A stretch of DNA of 64,000 nucleotides from Jiella endophytica (GTDB lineage: Bacteria > Pseudomonadota > Alphaproteobacteria > Rhizobiales > Rhizobiaceae), in NCBI RefSeq assembly GCF_004519335.1, contig NZ_SOZD01000010.1, forward strand, positions 1-64,000. Direction: 5' to 3'. Each line of letters starts with the position of its first letter. Within the stretch, counting starts at the first letter, position 1. The translations under genes were made by a program, and so were the position numbers. The notes under the pieces were generated by a model. The model saw only the letters and a program-made list of their open reading frames with translations, did no database searches and was not told where the DNA came from. Below are positions 26,612-35,207 of the stretch, in pieces.

Positions 26612-26656
26612 CCCTCGCCCTTCGAGGCTCGCTTCGCTCGCACCTCAGGATGAGGG
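26612..26656 (-). repeat. REP-like element, inverted copy
   Basis: On the minus strand it reads CCCTCATCCTGAGGTGCGAG, a short hairpin, then CCTCGAAGGGCGAGGG. This is the common alphaproteobacterial repeat that begins CTCATCCTGAGG and ends in CGAAGG-type sequence. It pairs with the copy at 26779. Confidence 0.85.
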
Positions 26657-26778
26657 AATGAGGGTATCGGCGAAGTCTGCCTTCTAAGAAAGAAAGAAGC
26701 CGAACTTCCGTCAGGCCTCACGCCCAAGCGACTGGCGCAGCCATGGCACGCCGCATCCGAGTGGCAACGCAGGCCAGC

Positions 26779-26836
26779 CCCCTCATCCTGAGGTGCGACC
26801 CTGAGCTTGTCGAAGGGTCGCCTCGAAGGGCGAGGG
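26779..26836 (+). repeat. REP-like element, direct copy
   Basis: CCCTCATCCTGAGGTGCGAC, then CTTGTCGAAGGGTCGCCTCG and AAGGGCGAGGG. It is the opposite orientation of the copy at 26612, so the two form a large potential cruciform of about 225 bases. Confidence 0.85.
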
Positions 26837-26991
26837 CCCACAACGACGTCGGCCGCTCTGAAATTCATGATCACAATGGCAGTCGACGACATCGAAACGC
26901 ACTGCAAGGCGGCGGTAAAGCCAACTCAAATGTCGTCGCCGCGGCGAGCATCACCCTGTGAGACGATGCTCCCCAGCGGCCCCGCCAAACC

Positions 26992-28251
26992 TTACGTATT
27001 CATCGAATCGAAGAAGTCGGCGTTGGTCTTGGTCTGCTTGAGCTTGTCGTTGAGGAACTCGATGGCGTCGGTCGTGCCCATCGGCGAGAGGATCCGGCGC
27101 AGCACGAAGATCTTCTGCAGCTCCTGGCGCGGGACGAGGAGGTCCTCCTTGCGGGTGCCGGACTTGAGGATGTCCATCGCCGGATAGGTGCGCTTGTCGG
27201 CGACCTTGCGGTCGAGCACGATCTCGGAGTTGCCGGTGCCCTTGAACTCCTCGAAGATCACTTCGTCCATGCGCGAGCCGGTGTCGATCAGCGCCGTCGC
27301 GATGATGGTCAGCGAGCCGCCTTCCTCGATGTTGCGGGCGGCGCCGAAGAAGCGCTTGGGGCGCTGCAGGGCGTTGGCGTCGACACCGCCGGTCAGCACC
27401 TTGCCCGAAGAGGGAACGGTGGTGTTGTAGGCCCGGCCGAGGCGGGTGATGGAATCGAGCAGGATGACGACGTCACGGCCGTGCTCGACGAGGCGCTTGG
27501 CCTTCTCGATCACCATTTCGGCGACCTGAACGTGGCGGCTCGCCGGCTCGTCGAAGGTCGAGGAGACAACCTCGCCGCGCACCGAGCGCTGCATGTCGGT
27601 GACTTCCTCCGGCCGCTCGTCGATCAAGAGCACGATGAGGTAGCACTCGGGATGGTTGGCGGTGATCGAATGGGCGATGTTCTGCAGGAGCACCGTCTTG
27701 CCGGTGCGCGGCGGCGCGACGATCAGCGCGCGCTGGCCCTTGCCGAGCGGCGCGACGAGATCGATGACGCGGGCCGACAGATCCTTCTTCGAGGTCGGAT
27801 CCTCGAGCTCCATGCGGAAGCGCTCGTTGGGATAGAGCGGCGTCAGATTGTCGAAGTGGCTCTTGTAGCGGATCTTCTCGGGATCGTCGAAATTGATCGT
27901 GTTGACCTTGAGGAGGGCGAAGTAACGCTCGCCTTCCTTGGGTGAACGGATCGGGCCCTCGACGGTGTCGCCGGTCTTCAGCTGGAATTTGCGGATCTGC
28001 GAGGGCGAGACGTAGATGTCGTCGGGGCCGGGCAGATAGTTGGCTTCCGGCGAGCGCAGGAAGGCGAAGCCGTCCTGGAGGATCTCGACGACGCCCTCGC
28101 CGATGATCTCGACTTCCTGGGACGCCAACTGTTTCAAAATGGCGAAAAGCAGCTCCTGCTTGCGCAGGACGGAGGCATTCTCGACACCGTTCTCCTCGGC
28201 GAATGCGATGAGTTCCGGTGCGCTCTTGTTCTTCAGATCCTGAAGTTTCAT
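26992..28251 (-). CDS. rho: Transcription termination factor Rho
   Basis: 419 aa, the same size as E. coli Rho. RNA-dependent ATPase that ends transcription. N-terminal Rho_N helix bundle ([20 protein letters not shown]), OB-fold RNA site ([21 protein letters not shown]), Walker [21 protein letters not shown], Walker [11 protein letters not shown], and the Q/R loops are all present. The start is set at MKLQDLKN by family alignment. There is no Shine-Dalgarno before it (the sequence is C-rich), which may reflect translational control. Confidence 0.97.
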   Translation of the reverse strand: MKLQDLKNKSAPELIAFAEENGVENASVLRKQELLFAILKQLASQEVEIIGEGVVEILQDGFAFLRSPEANYLPGPDDIYVSPSQIRKFQLKTGDTVEGPIRSPKEGERYFALLKVNTINFDDPEKIRYKSHFDNLTPLYPNERFRMELEDPTSKKDLSARVIDLVAPLGKGQRALIVAPPRTGKTVLLQNIAHSITANHPECYLIVLLIDERPEEVTDMQRSVRGEVVSSTFDEPASRHVQVAEMVIEKAKRLVEHGRDVVILLDSITRLGRAYNTTVPSSGKVLTGGVDANALQRPKRFFGAARNIEEGGSLTIIATALIDTGSRMDEVIFEEFKGTGNSEIVLDRKVADKRTYPAMDILKSGTRKEDLLVPRQELQKIFVLRRILSPMGTTDAIEFLNDKLKQTKTNADFFDSMNT

Positions 28252-28652
28252 TAGGGGGACTGATGCTCTTTGACTGTCGGTCCGATCCGGTATCGTGGTC
28301 GGGCGGACGAGGCGGGTGGGAAGAGAAAAACGCTGAAGCCGAACGCGAAAGGTTCGGCGCATGGTGCGTGTCGGTCGTGAAACCGGCCCGGCCTTGGGAA
28401 GGCGGGAACTTTCCGGCAGATATAGCGACGCCGAACGGGCCGCGCAAGAGGCATGGCAGCCCGGTGGCGGCAATTTTCACAACTTCAGGAGGTTTTCTTG
28501 AAAAGCGTCGGCGAACCGCCTGCCTCAAGATTGGCGGTGCGGCCGGGCCGATTCTGAGATTCGATCACTGAGAGCGTCCCTCATGCGTCCATTCGGACGC
28601 ACGGTGCTTCCAAGAAGCCGCCGCCCCGGGCGTGCCGGGACGGCGGCGGGTC
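28252..28652. other. rho leader / gluconate permease 3' region
   Basis: About 400 bases. The part next to rho should be its 5' leader; rho genes are often autoregulated there. 28582-28609 holds a half copy of the palindromic repeat (TGCGTCCATTCGGACGCA), and 28613-28650 holds the terminator of gntP. Confidence 0.55.
28613..28650 (-). terminator. Terminator after the gluconate permease
   Basis: On the minus strand CCCGCCGCCGTCCCGG pairs with CCGGGGCGGCGGC over a 4-base loop, followed by TTCTT. It begins just after the permease stop. The U tract is short and broken, so efficiency is uncertain. Confidence 0.6.
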
Positions 28653-30041
28653 TCAGCCGCCGGTGGCGATGAAGATGAGGCAGGCGAGGCCGAAGCCGAT
28701 GACGCCGATCAGCGTTTCCATCACCGTCCAGGTCTTCAGCGTGGTCTTGACGTCCATGTCCATGAAGCGCCCGACCAGCCAGAAGCCGGAATCGTTGACG
28801 TGGCTGAGGGCCAGCGAGCCCGAGGCGAGCGCCACGACGATGGCGGCGAGGGGAAAACCGCTGATTCCCTCGGAGGCGATCGCCGGCTGGATCAGCCCGG
28901 CCGAGGTGATCAGAGCGACGGTCGCCGACCCTTGCGCGACGCGCAGGGCGAGAGCGATCACGAAGCCCGAGACGATCAGCGGCAGGCCGACATCCGACAG
29001 AGTGGAGGCCAGGGCGTCGCCGATGCCGGTCGCCTTGAGGACGCCGCCGAACATGCCGCCGGCACCGGTGATCAGGATGATGGCGCAGACCGGCGCGAGG
29101 GAGGAATCGAGCAGGCTCTCGACCCGCAGCTTGTCGAGACCGCGGCGAATGCCGAGGACGTAGCTCGCGACGAGGACGGCGATGAGGAGGGCGATCGGCG
29201 TCGCGCAGATGGCCCTGAGGAACTTGAACCAGCCGGCGTCGCCATTGACCATGCCGGCGGCCCGGGCGGCGTCGAGACCGGTATTGACGAAGATGATCGC
29301 TAGCGGCAGCAGCAGGAGCAGGATCACCGTCGAGGGCTTCGGCGGCTCGGCCATGTCCTCCTCCCGCTCGCCGCCGGAGAGGAAGTCCGGCACCTTCAGG
29401 ACGAATTTCGACCCCGACCAGACGCCGTAGAGATAGCCGGCGAGGAACCAGGTCGGGATCGCGACGATCAGGCCGACGATGGTGAGGATGCCGATGTCGG
29501 CGCCGAGCAGTTCGGCGCTGGCGACGGGGCCGGGATGCGGCGGCACGAAGGCGTGCATGCAGGAGAACGCGCCGGCGACCGGCAGGCCGTAGCGCAGGAC
29601 GCCGCCGCCGAGGCGCCGCGCCACCGAGAAGACGATCGGCAGCATGACGACGAGGCCGGCGTCGAAGAAGATCGGAAAGCCGAAGATCAGCGCGGCGACG
29701 CCGAGGGCAAGCGGTGCACGCTCCTCGCCGAACTTCGCGATCAGCGCATCGGAGAGTGTCTGGGCGCCGCCCGAAACCTCGACGAGGCGGCCGAGCATCG
29801 CGCCAAAGCCGACGAGCAGCGCGACGCTCGCCAGCGTCGAGCCGAACCCCTTGGTCAGGACATCGAGCACGTCGCCCGAGGGCAGGCCGGCGACGAAGGC
29901 GGTCGCCAGGCTGACGAGCACCAGCGCGATGAAGGCATGGACCCGGAACTGGATGATGAGGACGAGGAGGAGCACGATGGCTCCCGCGGCGATCGCAAGG
30001 AGCGAGCCGGCTCCGAGCGTTTGATGAAATCCCTCCGGCAC
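28653..30041 (-). CDS. gntP: GntP-family gluconate:H+ symporter
   Basis: About 462 aa with 12-14 hydrophobic segments. Typical GntP motifs: LVGFGAMLGRLVEVSGGAQ, FGFPIFFDAGLVVMLPIVF, AFVPPHPGPVASAE, ITGAGGMFGGVLKATGIGD and SHVNDSGFWLVGRF. It imports gluconate or a related sugar acid. GTG at 30041 is preferred, because GGAG lies 8 bases upstream; a GTG at 30050 is too close to it. The gluconokinase gene is just upstream on the same strand (gap about 80 bases), so the pair is probably one operon. Confidence 0.92.
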   Translation of the reverse strand: MPEGFHQTLGAGSLLAIAAGAIVLLLVLIIQFRVHAFIALVLVSLATAFVAGLPSGDVLDVLTKGFGSTLASVALLVGFGAMLGRLVEVSGGAQTLSDALIAKFGEERAPLALGVAALIFGFPIFFDAGLVVMLPIVFSVARRLGGGVLRYGLPVAGAFSCMHAFVPPHPGPVASAELLGADIGILTIVGLIVAIPTWFLAGYLYGVWSGSKFVLKVPDFLSGGEREEDMAEPPKPSTVILLLLLPLAIIFVNTGLDAARAAGMVNGDAGWFKFLRAICATPIALLIAVLVASYVLGIRRGLDKLRVESLLDSSLAPVCAIILITGAGGMFGGVLKATGIGDALASTLSDVGLPLIVSGFVIALALRVAQGSATVALITSAGLIQPAIASEGISGFPLAAIVVALASGSLALSHVNDSGFWLVGRFMDMDVKTTLKTWTVMETLIGVIGFGLACLIFIATGG

Positions 30042-30122
30042 GCGGCACACTCCATTTGGTTGGGATCGACGACTGCGGAGATCGCTGCCACCGATCGGCC
30101 GGCGGCGGCGATCAGGGTGGGG

Positions 30123-30656
30123 TCAGGGGCGAAGGCCGAGCTGGCCGAGAATGCCGCGCACCACCTCCTCCGGCGTTGCATCGACGGAGACGGTGACGCC
30201 GTCCTCGTCGCTTGCCAGCGGCTGCAGGTCGGAAAATTGCGACTGCAGCAGCGATTTCGGCATGAAATGGCCCCGTCGGTGCTCGAGTCGGCTGGCGACG
30301 AGCTCGGGGTCGGCCTTCAGCGCGACGAAGCGGACGCGCGCGCCCGCCTGACGCAGGATATCGCGATAACTCCGCTTCAGCGCCGAACAGGTGAGGACGG
30401 TCGAGACGCCGCTTTCCGCCTCGCGGGAAATCCAGTCGCGGATCGCGGCAAGCCAGGGCGCACGATCGTCGTCGTTCAGCGCGACGCCGCTGGTCATCTT
30501 GTCGATATTGGCTTTCGGATGGAACTCGTCGGCTTCGGCGAAGGGCCAGCCGAGACGCGCTGCGATCAGCTCCGCCGTCGTCGACTTGCCGACGCCGGAA
30601 GGACCCATGATGATCAGGGCCGTCGGTCTTGCGGCGTCGTCCATCGGCATCTCCAT
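30123..30656 (-). CDS. gntK: Gluconokinase
   Basis: 177 aa, normal size for the GntK/IdnK family. Phosphorylates gluconate to 6-phosphogluconate. Walker A IIMGPSGVGKSTTAELIA, the gluconate-binding ADEFHPKANIDKMTSGVALND, and CSALKRSYRDILR with FVALKADPELV and RRGHFMPKSLLQSQF are all present. Two or three ATGs are clustered at the start (30656, 30644). It is placed first, followed by gntP. I did not recognise a GntR operator. Confidence 0.95.
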   Translation of the reverse strand: MEMPMDDAARPTALIIMGPSGVGKSTTAELIAARLGWPFAEADEFHPKANIDKMTSGVALNDDDRAPWLAAIRDWISREAESGVSTVLTCSALKRSYRDILRQAGARVRFVALKADPELVASRLEHRRGHFMPKSLLQSQFSDLQPLASDEDGVTVSVDATPEEVVRGILGQLGLRP

Positions 30657-30855
30657 CCCCTGCCTCGCCGGCTTCGCGCCGATCGAATCGGGAGATGAAT
30701 ATAAGGGCAGGATGCTGAATGGAAATGCAGTTACAGATGGAATGTCGAAGACATTGCAGCCGGATGACCAAACTGGAGCAAGTTCATCGGCTTGTCACAA
30801 CGGGCTGCAGGCGCCGTGCGGCTGTTGCCGTGACGGCGCCTGTGTGAGGGCGGCG

Positions 30856-31371
30856 TCAGGCCGATTGCCGCAGACCCGGGAGCATGCGCTTCAGTGCCGG
30901 CGAGCGGAACCAGAAATGCTGGGCGAGCGCGCCGACGATGTGCAGGCCGATCAGGGCGAGCAGCGGGTTCCAGAGGAAGGCGTGGTAGCCGGCGAGGTCG
31001 TCATTGCCGGTGAACCAGGCGGCAAGGCCGAGGACCGGCATGACCAGCAGCACTGTGTAGAGCAGGAAATGCGTGACCCGCGCCAGGAGGCTTGCCCATT
31101 TCGGCTCCTGCGCGTCATGGGGCGGCCGGCCGTGGGTGTAGCGATCGATCAGGCGCAGCGCCGCCGCGACGAGGACCAGCGTGCCGAGGACGATATGGCC
31201 GTAGCCGAGGACGGCCGTCGTCGTCCCGATGCTGCCGCCTTCGAGGGTCGCGTCCCAGAAATCGGCCATATACTCGCCCTCGATCCACTGGCAGAGGACG
31301 AGAACGACGATCGTCCAGTGCAGGAAGACATTGAGCCTGCTCCAGGCGGCAGGGCGCGGGGTGTTCGACAT
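30856..31371 (-). CDS. Cytochrome b561 family protein
   Basis: 171 aa, four membrane helices. Heme-ligand histidines lie in VFLHWTIVVLV (helix 1), GYGHIVLGTLVL (helix 2), THFLLYTVLLV (helix 3) and IGLHIVGALAQHFWF (helix 4). These small b561 proteins carry electrons from membrane quinol, sometimes to superoxide. GGAG-N6-ATG fixes the start. A CTATACG operator lies 71 bases upstream. Confidence 0.92.
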   Translation of the reverse strand: MSNTPRPAAWSRLNVFLHWTIVVLVLCQWIEGEYMADFWDATLEGGSIGTTTAVLGYGHIVLGTLVLVAAALRLIDRYTHGRPPHDAQEPKWASLLARVTHFLLYTVLLVMPVLGLAAWFTGNDDLAGYHAFLWNPLLALIGLHIVGALAQHFWFRSPALKRMLPGLRQSA

Positions 31372-31441
31372 CGAGGGCTCCGGCGGCGTTTCACGGTCGC
31401 CGCCTTTCTGCGCCCCGGCCCATGCCGCGCCATTGCTGCGA

Positions 31442-31457
31442 CTATACGGTTGCGTAA
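31442..31457 (-). promoter_or_regulatory. Operator copy 1 (cytochrome b561)
   Basis: CTATACGGTTGCGTAA on the plus strand; read toward the gene it is TTACGCAACCGTATAG. Same motif as at 32709, 33778, 36551 and 47456. The TATAG end could serve as a -10 element. Confidence 0.7.
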
Positions 31458-31483
31458 GCCCGATGCGGAGATCCGATGAGCTG

Positions 31484-31526
31484 AAGCGTCCTTCGCGCGT
31501 CCAACGGAACGCGCGGCGCTCTAAAG
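31484..31526. repeat. Partial palindromic intergenic element
   Basis: GCGCGTCCAACGGAACGCGC flanked by GAAGCGTCCTT and GGCGCTCTAAAG, the boundary half of the dispersed element. It reaches the stop of the EamA gene. Confidence 0.6.
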
Positions 31527-31952
31527 GCTGACCAGCCAGGCGCCGAGCGCGATGAGGGCGATGCCGAGCCAGTTCGCCGGCGCCAGCTTCTCGCCCAGGA
31601 AGGCGACGCCGAAGACGGCGACGAGAACCACCGACAGCTTGTCGATCGGCGCGACCCTGGCGGCGTCGCCGAGTTTCAGGGCGCGGAAGTAGCACAGCCA
31701 CGAGGCGCCGGTCGCAAGGCCGGACAGCGCGAGGAAGACCAGCGAGCGGGCCGGCAGCGAGGCCGGCGAGCGCCACTGCCTGGTCAGCGCGACGATGACG
31801 GCGAGCAATGCCACGACGACGAGGGTGCGCAGAAGCGTCGCGAGGTCGGAGGGAACGTCCGACACGCCGACCTTGGCGAGGATCGCCGTCAATGCGGCGA
31901 AGGCGGCGGCAAGCAGCGCCCAGAACTGCCAGCTGGCGATCAAGCCTGTCAT
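31521..31952 (-). CDS. Single-domain EamA/DMT-family transporter
   Basis: 143 aa, five membrane helices, one EamA module instead of the usual two. Characteristic ends: WQFWALLAAAFAALTAILAKVG at the start and VAPIDKLSVVLVAVFGVAFLGEKLAPANWLGIALIALGAWLV at the end. Such half-size members work as dimers. Start follows AGGAACGAC. Substrate unknown. It sits between the b561 and PepSY genes but has no CTATACG operator of its own. Confidence 0.88.
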   Translation of the reverse strand: MTGLIASWQFWALLAAAFAALTAILAKVGVSDVPSDLATLLRTLVVVALLAVIVALTRQWRSPASLPARSLVFLALSGLATGASWLCYFRALKLGDAARVAPIDKLSVVLVAVFGVAFLGEKLAPANWLGIALIALGAWLVSL

Positions 31953-32056
31953 GTCGTTCCTGTTTTCCCGGTCGATGGGAGCGATGCGGATTCACTATCG
32001 CAAAGATCGCCGGCGCGCAGCCTTCCCGACCAAGAGCGCCAATGGCGGGCTTCGTG

Positions 32057-32153
32057 CGACGCGTGTTCGATCCGACGCGCCGAGAACGCTCCGAAAGCTC
32101 GAACCCGCACCTCAGCCGGCCCGGAAATCGATGCCGATTTCCGGGCCGGTGCT
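32057..32153. repeat. Palindromic intergenic element, full copy
   Basis: GTTCGATCCGACGCGC box, GAACGCTCCGAAAGCTC spacer, then a long dyad GGCCCGGAAATCGATGCCGA/TTTCCGGGCC. It fills the space between the EamA promoter region and the end of the PepSY gene. Confidence 0.7.
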
Positions 32154-32233
32154 GCCGCCGACAGACGGGCTTTTCCTGTCGGCAGAGACGTCTTCCCGCG
32201 AAACGACGCGAAGCCGGCGAGGCAAGCGAGAGG

Positions 32234-32626
32234 TCAGTCGGCGTCGTCGCCCTCTTCGGAGTCGTCTGCCGTCTTGTCCATTTTGTCCTTGGACTCGTCC
32301 GAGGCGTTCTGGTCGATCTTGCCCGACTGGGTGTCGACCATCACGGTCTTCACCGATCCGTCGGCCTGGCTGAGCTCGATCTCCCAGGCATTGTCGCCCT
32401 TCTCGTCGGAGATCGCTGCGTCGAACGCCTTGCCGCCCACCGTCTGCTCGGCCTTGGCGACGGCGTCGGCGAGGGTGATTTTCGCCGCCGTGACCTTCTG
32501 CATTTCGGCCTGGTCGGTTTCGCCTCGATTGGTCTCCGCGGCGAGCGCGGAACCGCCGGCGGCAAGGGCGGCGAGGGCGCCGAGGGTTGCGATCGTCAGA
32601 CGGGATGTATGGGTCCTGGTCTTCAT
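32234..32626 (-). CDS. Small periplasmic PepSY-domain protein
   Basis: 130 aa. Signal peptide 1-29 (cut after ALA), then one PepSY domain: KITLADAVAKAEQTVGGKAF, WEIELSQADGSVKTVMVDTQSGKI. The tail is very acidic (DSEEGDDAD). PepSY proteins are common in envelope-stress regulons and are thought to act as inhibitors or metal-binding modules. AGGAAG upstream supports the start. An operator copy lies 83 bases upstream. Confidence 0.9.
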   Translation of the reverse strand: MKTRTHTSRLTIATLGALAALAAGGSALAAETNRGETDQAEMQKVTAAKITLADAVAKAEQTVGGKAFDAAISDEKGDNAWEIELSQADGSVKTVMVDTQSGKIDQNASDESKDKMDKTADDSEEGDDAD

Positions 32627-32708
32627 CTTCGAGCTTCCTTGTTGAGAGCCACCGGTTTCGGGCTCGGGTGAAAGATGGAGGCTGAAGATGACCGCCAAAG
32701 CTCCGGTA

Positions 32709-32724
32709 CTATACGGATGATCAT
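32709..32724 (-). promoter_or_regulatory. Operator copy 2 (PepSY gene)
   Basis: CTATACGGATGATCAT; toward the gene ATGATCATCCGTATAG. The CGTATAG half is identical to the other copies; the distal half is the most divergent of the five. Confidence 0.6.
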
Positions 32725-32852
32725 AGGGGGCAAGCTGCGGAGATGACGATGCAAACCGCCATCCGCGTGAATGCGCGGACGGCGGTCGGGCAGGTGGGGC
32801 GTGGCGGTCGGACGAGCGCTGCCGGCGGCTTCGACCCGTCCGGCGCGGCCGC

Positions 32853-33653
32853 TCAGTTCGCGCTTGCGGCTGTCTCAATCCTGTCCTTCTTCGTCACCGA
32901 CAGATACGCCACCATGGCGGCGATCACGGCAAGGAAGGCGACGCTCGTTCCGGTCGTCCCGAGACCGAGCCCGCCATTGTTCGTCGGCTGCGAGAGGAGG
33001 TCGCCGATCGATGCGCCGAAGGGGCGGGTGAGGATGTAGGCGATCCAGAAGGTGAGCACCGCGTCGGCACCGGCCTTGTAGGCCGCGTAGACGGCGGCGA
33101 TGAACGTTCCGAACATCAGGGCCGAGATCAGATAGCCGAGGCCGAACTGTTCGGAGACGAGGTCGCCCGCCGCGGTGCCCAGAGCGAAGGTGAAAAGGAT
33201 CGCCGCCCAGTAGAAGAGCTCGCGCCGGCGCGTGGTGATCGAATGGATCGAGAGCGTCCGCTCGTTGGCGTACCAGGCGACGAAGGTGACGGCGAGGGCG
33301 GCCGCAAAGACGATCGTCGTCGTCAGAAGGCTGATGCCGAGGTCGTCGGCCATGTAGTCGGAGACGAGGGTACCGACGACCGAGACGAAGACGACGACCA
33401 GCCAGTAGCTGACCGGGACATATTCGCGCAGCCGCAGCTGAAACGCCAGAAAGGCGGCCAGAAGAAGCGCCATGATCGCCGACGTCGCGACGAGGCCGAA
33501 GCCGAGATTGAAGATCAGGAAGTCTGCCGCCGTCTCGCCGACGGTCGTCGCCATGATCTTGATCACCCAGAAGGCGAGGGTGATCTGCGGCACCTTGTTG
33601 AGCAGCTCTTCGGACAGAGCCGATCGTTCCGAGGTCGATTGCGTGAGGGTCAT
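32853..33653 (-). CDS. COG4705-type integral membrane protein, function unknown
   Basis: 266 aa, seven to eight membrane segments in two similar halves: KIMATTVGETAADFLIFNLGFG and ILFTFALGTAAGDLVSEQFGLGY. The repeated T(V/A)GxxxxD motif inside helices is characteristic of this uncharacterised family and could bind a cation. Starts at ATG 33653. Operator copy 3 lies 125 bases upstream. Confidence 0.85.
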   Translation of the reverse strand: MTLTQSTSERSALSEELLNKVPQITLAFWVIKIMATTVGETAADFLIFNLGFGLVATSAIMALLLAAFLAFQLRLREYVPVSYWLVVVFVSVVGTLVSDYMADDLGISLLTTTIVFAAALAVTFVAWYANERTLSIHSITTRRRELFYWAAILFTFALGTAAGDLVSEQFGLGYLISALMFGTFIAAVYAAYKAGADAVLTFWIAYILTRPFGASIGDLLSQPTNNGGLGLGTTGTSVAFLAVIAAMVAYLSVTKKDRIETAASAN

Positions 33654-33777
33654 CTGACTGATCCGGTTGATTGCGGGGGCATGACGCAGGCGAGCGCCGC
33701 CGGCCGAGGTCGCGCGGGCATGCGCCGGCTTGCACGGACAGTCGTAGGAACGGGGTGTTGAGGGCGTCTGTCGCCGG

Positions 33778-33793
33778 CTATACGCTTCGGTAA
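33778..33793 (-). promoter_or_regulatory. Operator copy 3 (COG4705-type gene)
   Basis: CTATACGCTTCGGTAA; toward the gene TTACCGAAGCGTATAG. It lies 11 bases beyond the histidine kinase stop, so it is between two same-strand transcription units and must serve the COG4705-type gene. Confidence 0.7.
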
Positions 33794-33803
33794 GTTGCAG
33801 CCG

Positions 33804-35207
33804 TCACGGCCGATGATCGGCGATCGGCAGGGCGACGCGAACCTTGAGGCCCGGCTCGTTGTCGAGGGCGCAAGCGGTGCCGCCGTGGAGCTCGGCAATG
33901 GCGGCGACGAGGGCGAGGCCGAGGCCGTTGCCGGGGGTCGTGCGGCTCTGGTCGCGGCGGTAGAGCCGGCGGAAGATCTTTTCCCGTTCGGCTTCCGGCA
34001 CACCCGGACCGTCGTCGCCGACGTCGAGGAAAGCGAGCGGCCCGTCGCGGCGCAGGGTGATCTCGATCCGCCCCGGCGCCGGCACGTGGTTGATGGCGTT
34101 CTCGATCAGATTGGCGAGGAGCTGGGTCAGAAGCTCCTCGTCGCCCTCGACGGTCAGCGGCTCAAGCCGTTCGGCGACGAGACGGTGGCCGGCATCCTCG
34201 GCGACGCCGGCATAGATCTCGGCGGTCTTCTCGACGATCGCCGCGAGATCGATCTGGCAAAAGCGCGAGCGCCGCGTGCCGGCCTCGATCTGGGCGATCC
34301 GCAGAAGCGCGTGGAAGGTCTCGATCGCCGCGTCGCTCTCGTCGATCGCCGCATCGAGCCCGGCCTCGTATTCGGCCAGCGATCGCGGCCTGCGGCGCAG
34401 GGCGTCGAGCCGCTGCCTGAGGCGGGCGAGCGGCGTCCTCAGATCGTGGGCAATGTCGGTCGAGACCTGCCGCAGGCTCTCGACCAGCGTCTCGATGCGG
34501 GTCAGCATGGCATTGATGTCGGCCGCCAGCCGGTCGAGCTCGTCGCCCCGCCGCGAGACCGGCAGGCGCAGATCGAACCGGCCTTCGACGATCTGCCGGG
34601 TGGTGAGGGCGATCTCGTCGACCCGGCGCGTCGGCCCGCGGGAGATCAGGAAGCCGCCGACCAGCGCCAGGATCGCCAGTGCCAGGACGCCGATCCACAT
34701 GGCCGAGAGGATGATCTCCTGGGTCTCGTCGAGAATGTGCGAATTGCGCCCGAGCATCACCCGATAGGGGCCGACCGTCTCGCCGAGGGCGAGGAAGATC
34801 ACCTCGTGGTCCTCGTTGTCGGCGGCGGCGGCGCGCAGATCCGGCGCCGCATCGGTCGTCTCGTGCGGCAGCTTGCGCTGCTGCCAGCCGGACTGCCAGA
34901 GCGTTGCCGGGACATTGCCGGCGTGCCGCCCGCCCGCCTGGTCGAGGACGAGGACGAAGCGGTCCTCGGAGGCCGATTCGGCGAGTTCGGACATGGTTTC
35001 GTCCAGACCCTCCTCTCCTCCCTTGTCGAGGGTCTGGCGGAGCTCTCCCATATCGGCCTTTATCGAGGATCTGAGGGCATCCGCCATTTCGGCCGAGGCG
35101 ATGACGTAGATCGTCCCCAGGATGGCGAGAACGGAAAACACGAAGAAGCCGGTGTAGATCAGCGCCACCCGGAAGGAGATCGACCGGAATTCCTCTGGCC
35201 AGATCAT
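33804..35207 (-). CDS. Sensor histidine kinase
   Basis: 467 aa. Two membrane segments (about 12-36 and 166-188) frame a periplasmic sensor of about 130 residues, then HAMP, HisKA with phospho-acceptor H254 in STDIAHDLRTPLARL, and HATPase with LANLIENAINHV, DDGPGVP and GNGLGLALV. Classic EnvZ/QseC-like layout. Its ATG directly follows the response regulator stop, so the two are translationally coupled. Predicted to phosphorylate that regulator. Confidence 0.95.
   Translation of the reverse strand: MIWPEEFRSISFRVALIYTGFFVFSVLAILGTIYVIASAEMADALRSSIKADMGELRQTLDKGGEEGLDETMSELAESASEDRFVLVLDQAGGRHAGNVPATLWQSGWQQRKLPHETTDAAPDLRAAAADNEDHEVIFLALGETVGPYRVMLGRNSHILDETQEIILSAMWIGVLALAILALVGGFLISRGPTRRVDEIALTTRQIVEGRFDLRLPVSRRGDELDRLAADINAMLTRIETLVESLRQVSTDIAHDLRTPLARLRQRLDALRRRPRSLAEYEAGLDAAIDESDAAIETFHALLRIAQIEAGTRRSRFCQIDLAAIVEKTAEIYAGVAEDAGHRLVAERLEPLTVEGDEELLTQLLANLIENAINHVPAPGRIEITLRRDGPLAFLDVGDDGPGVPEAEREKIFRRLYRRDQSRTTPGNGLGLALVAAIAELHGGTACALDNEPGLKVRVALPIADHRP

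Larger units (their letters stand above)
26514..26991. other. Intergenic region with an inverted pair of REP-like elements
   Basis: 478 bases between the YbaK start and the rho stop. It holds the two repeat copies listed separately and no gene I can support. Confidence 0.6.
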
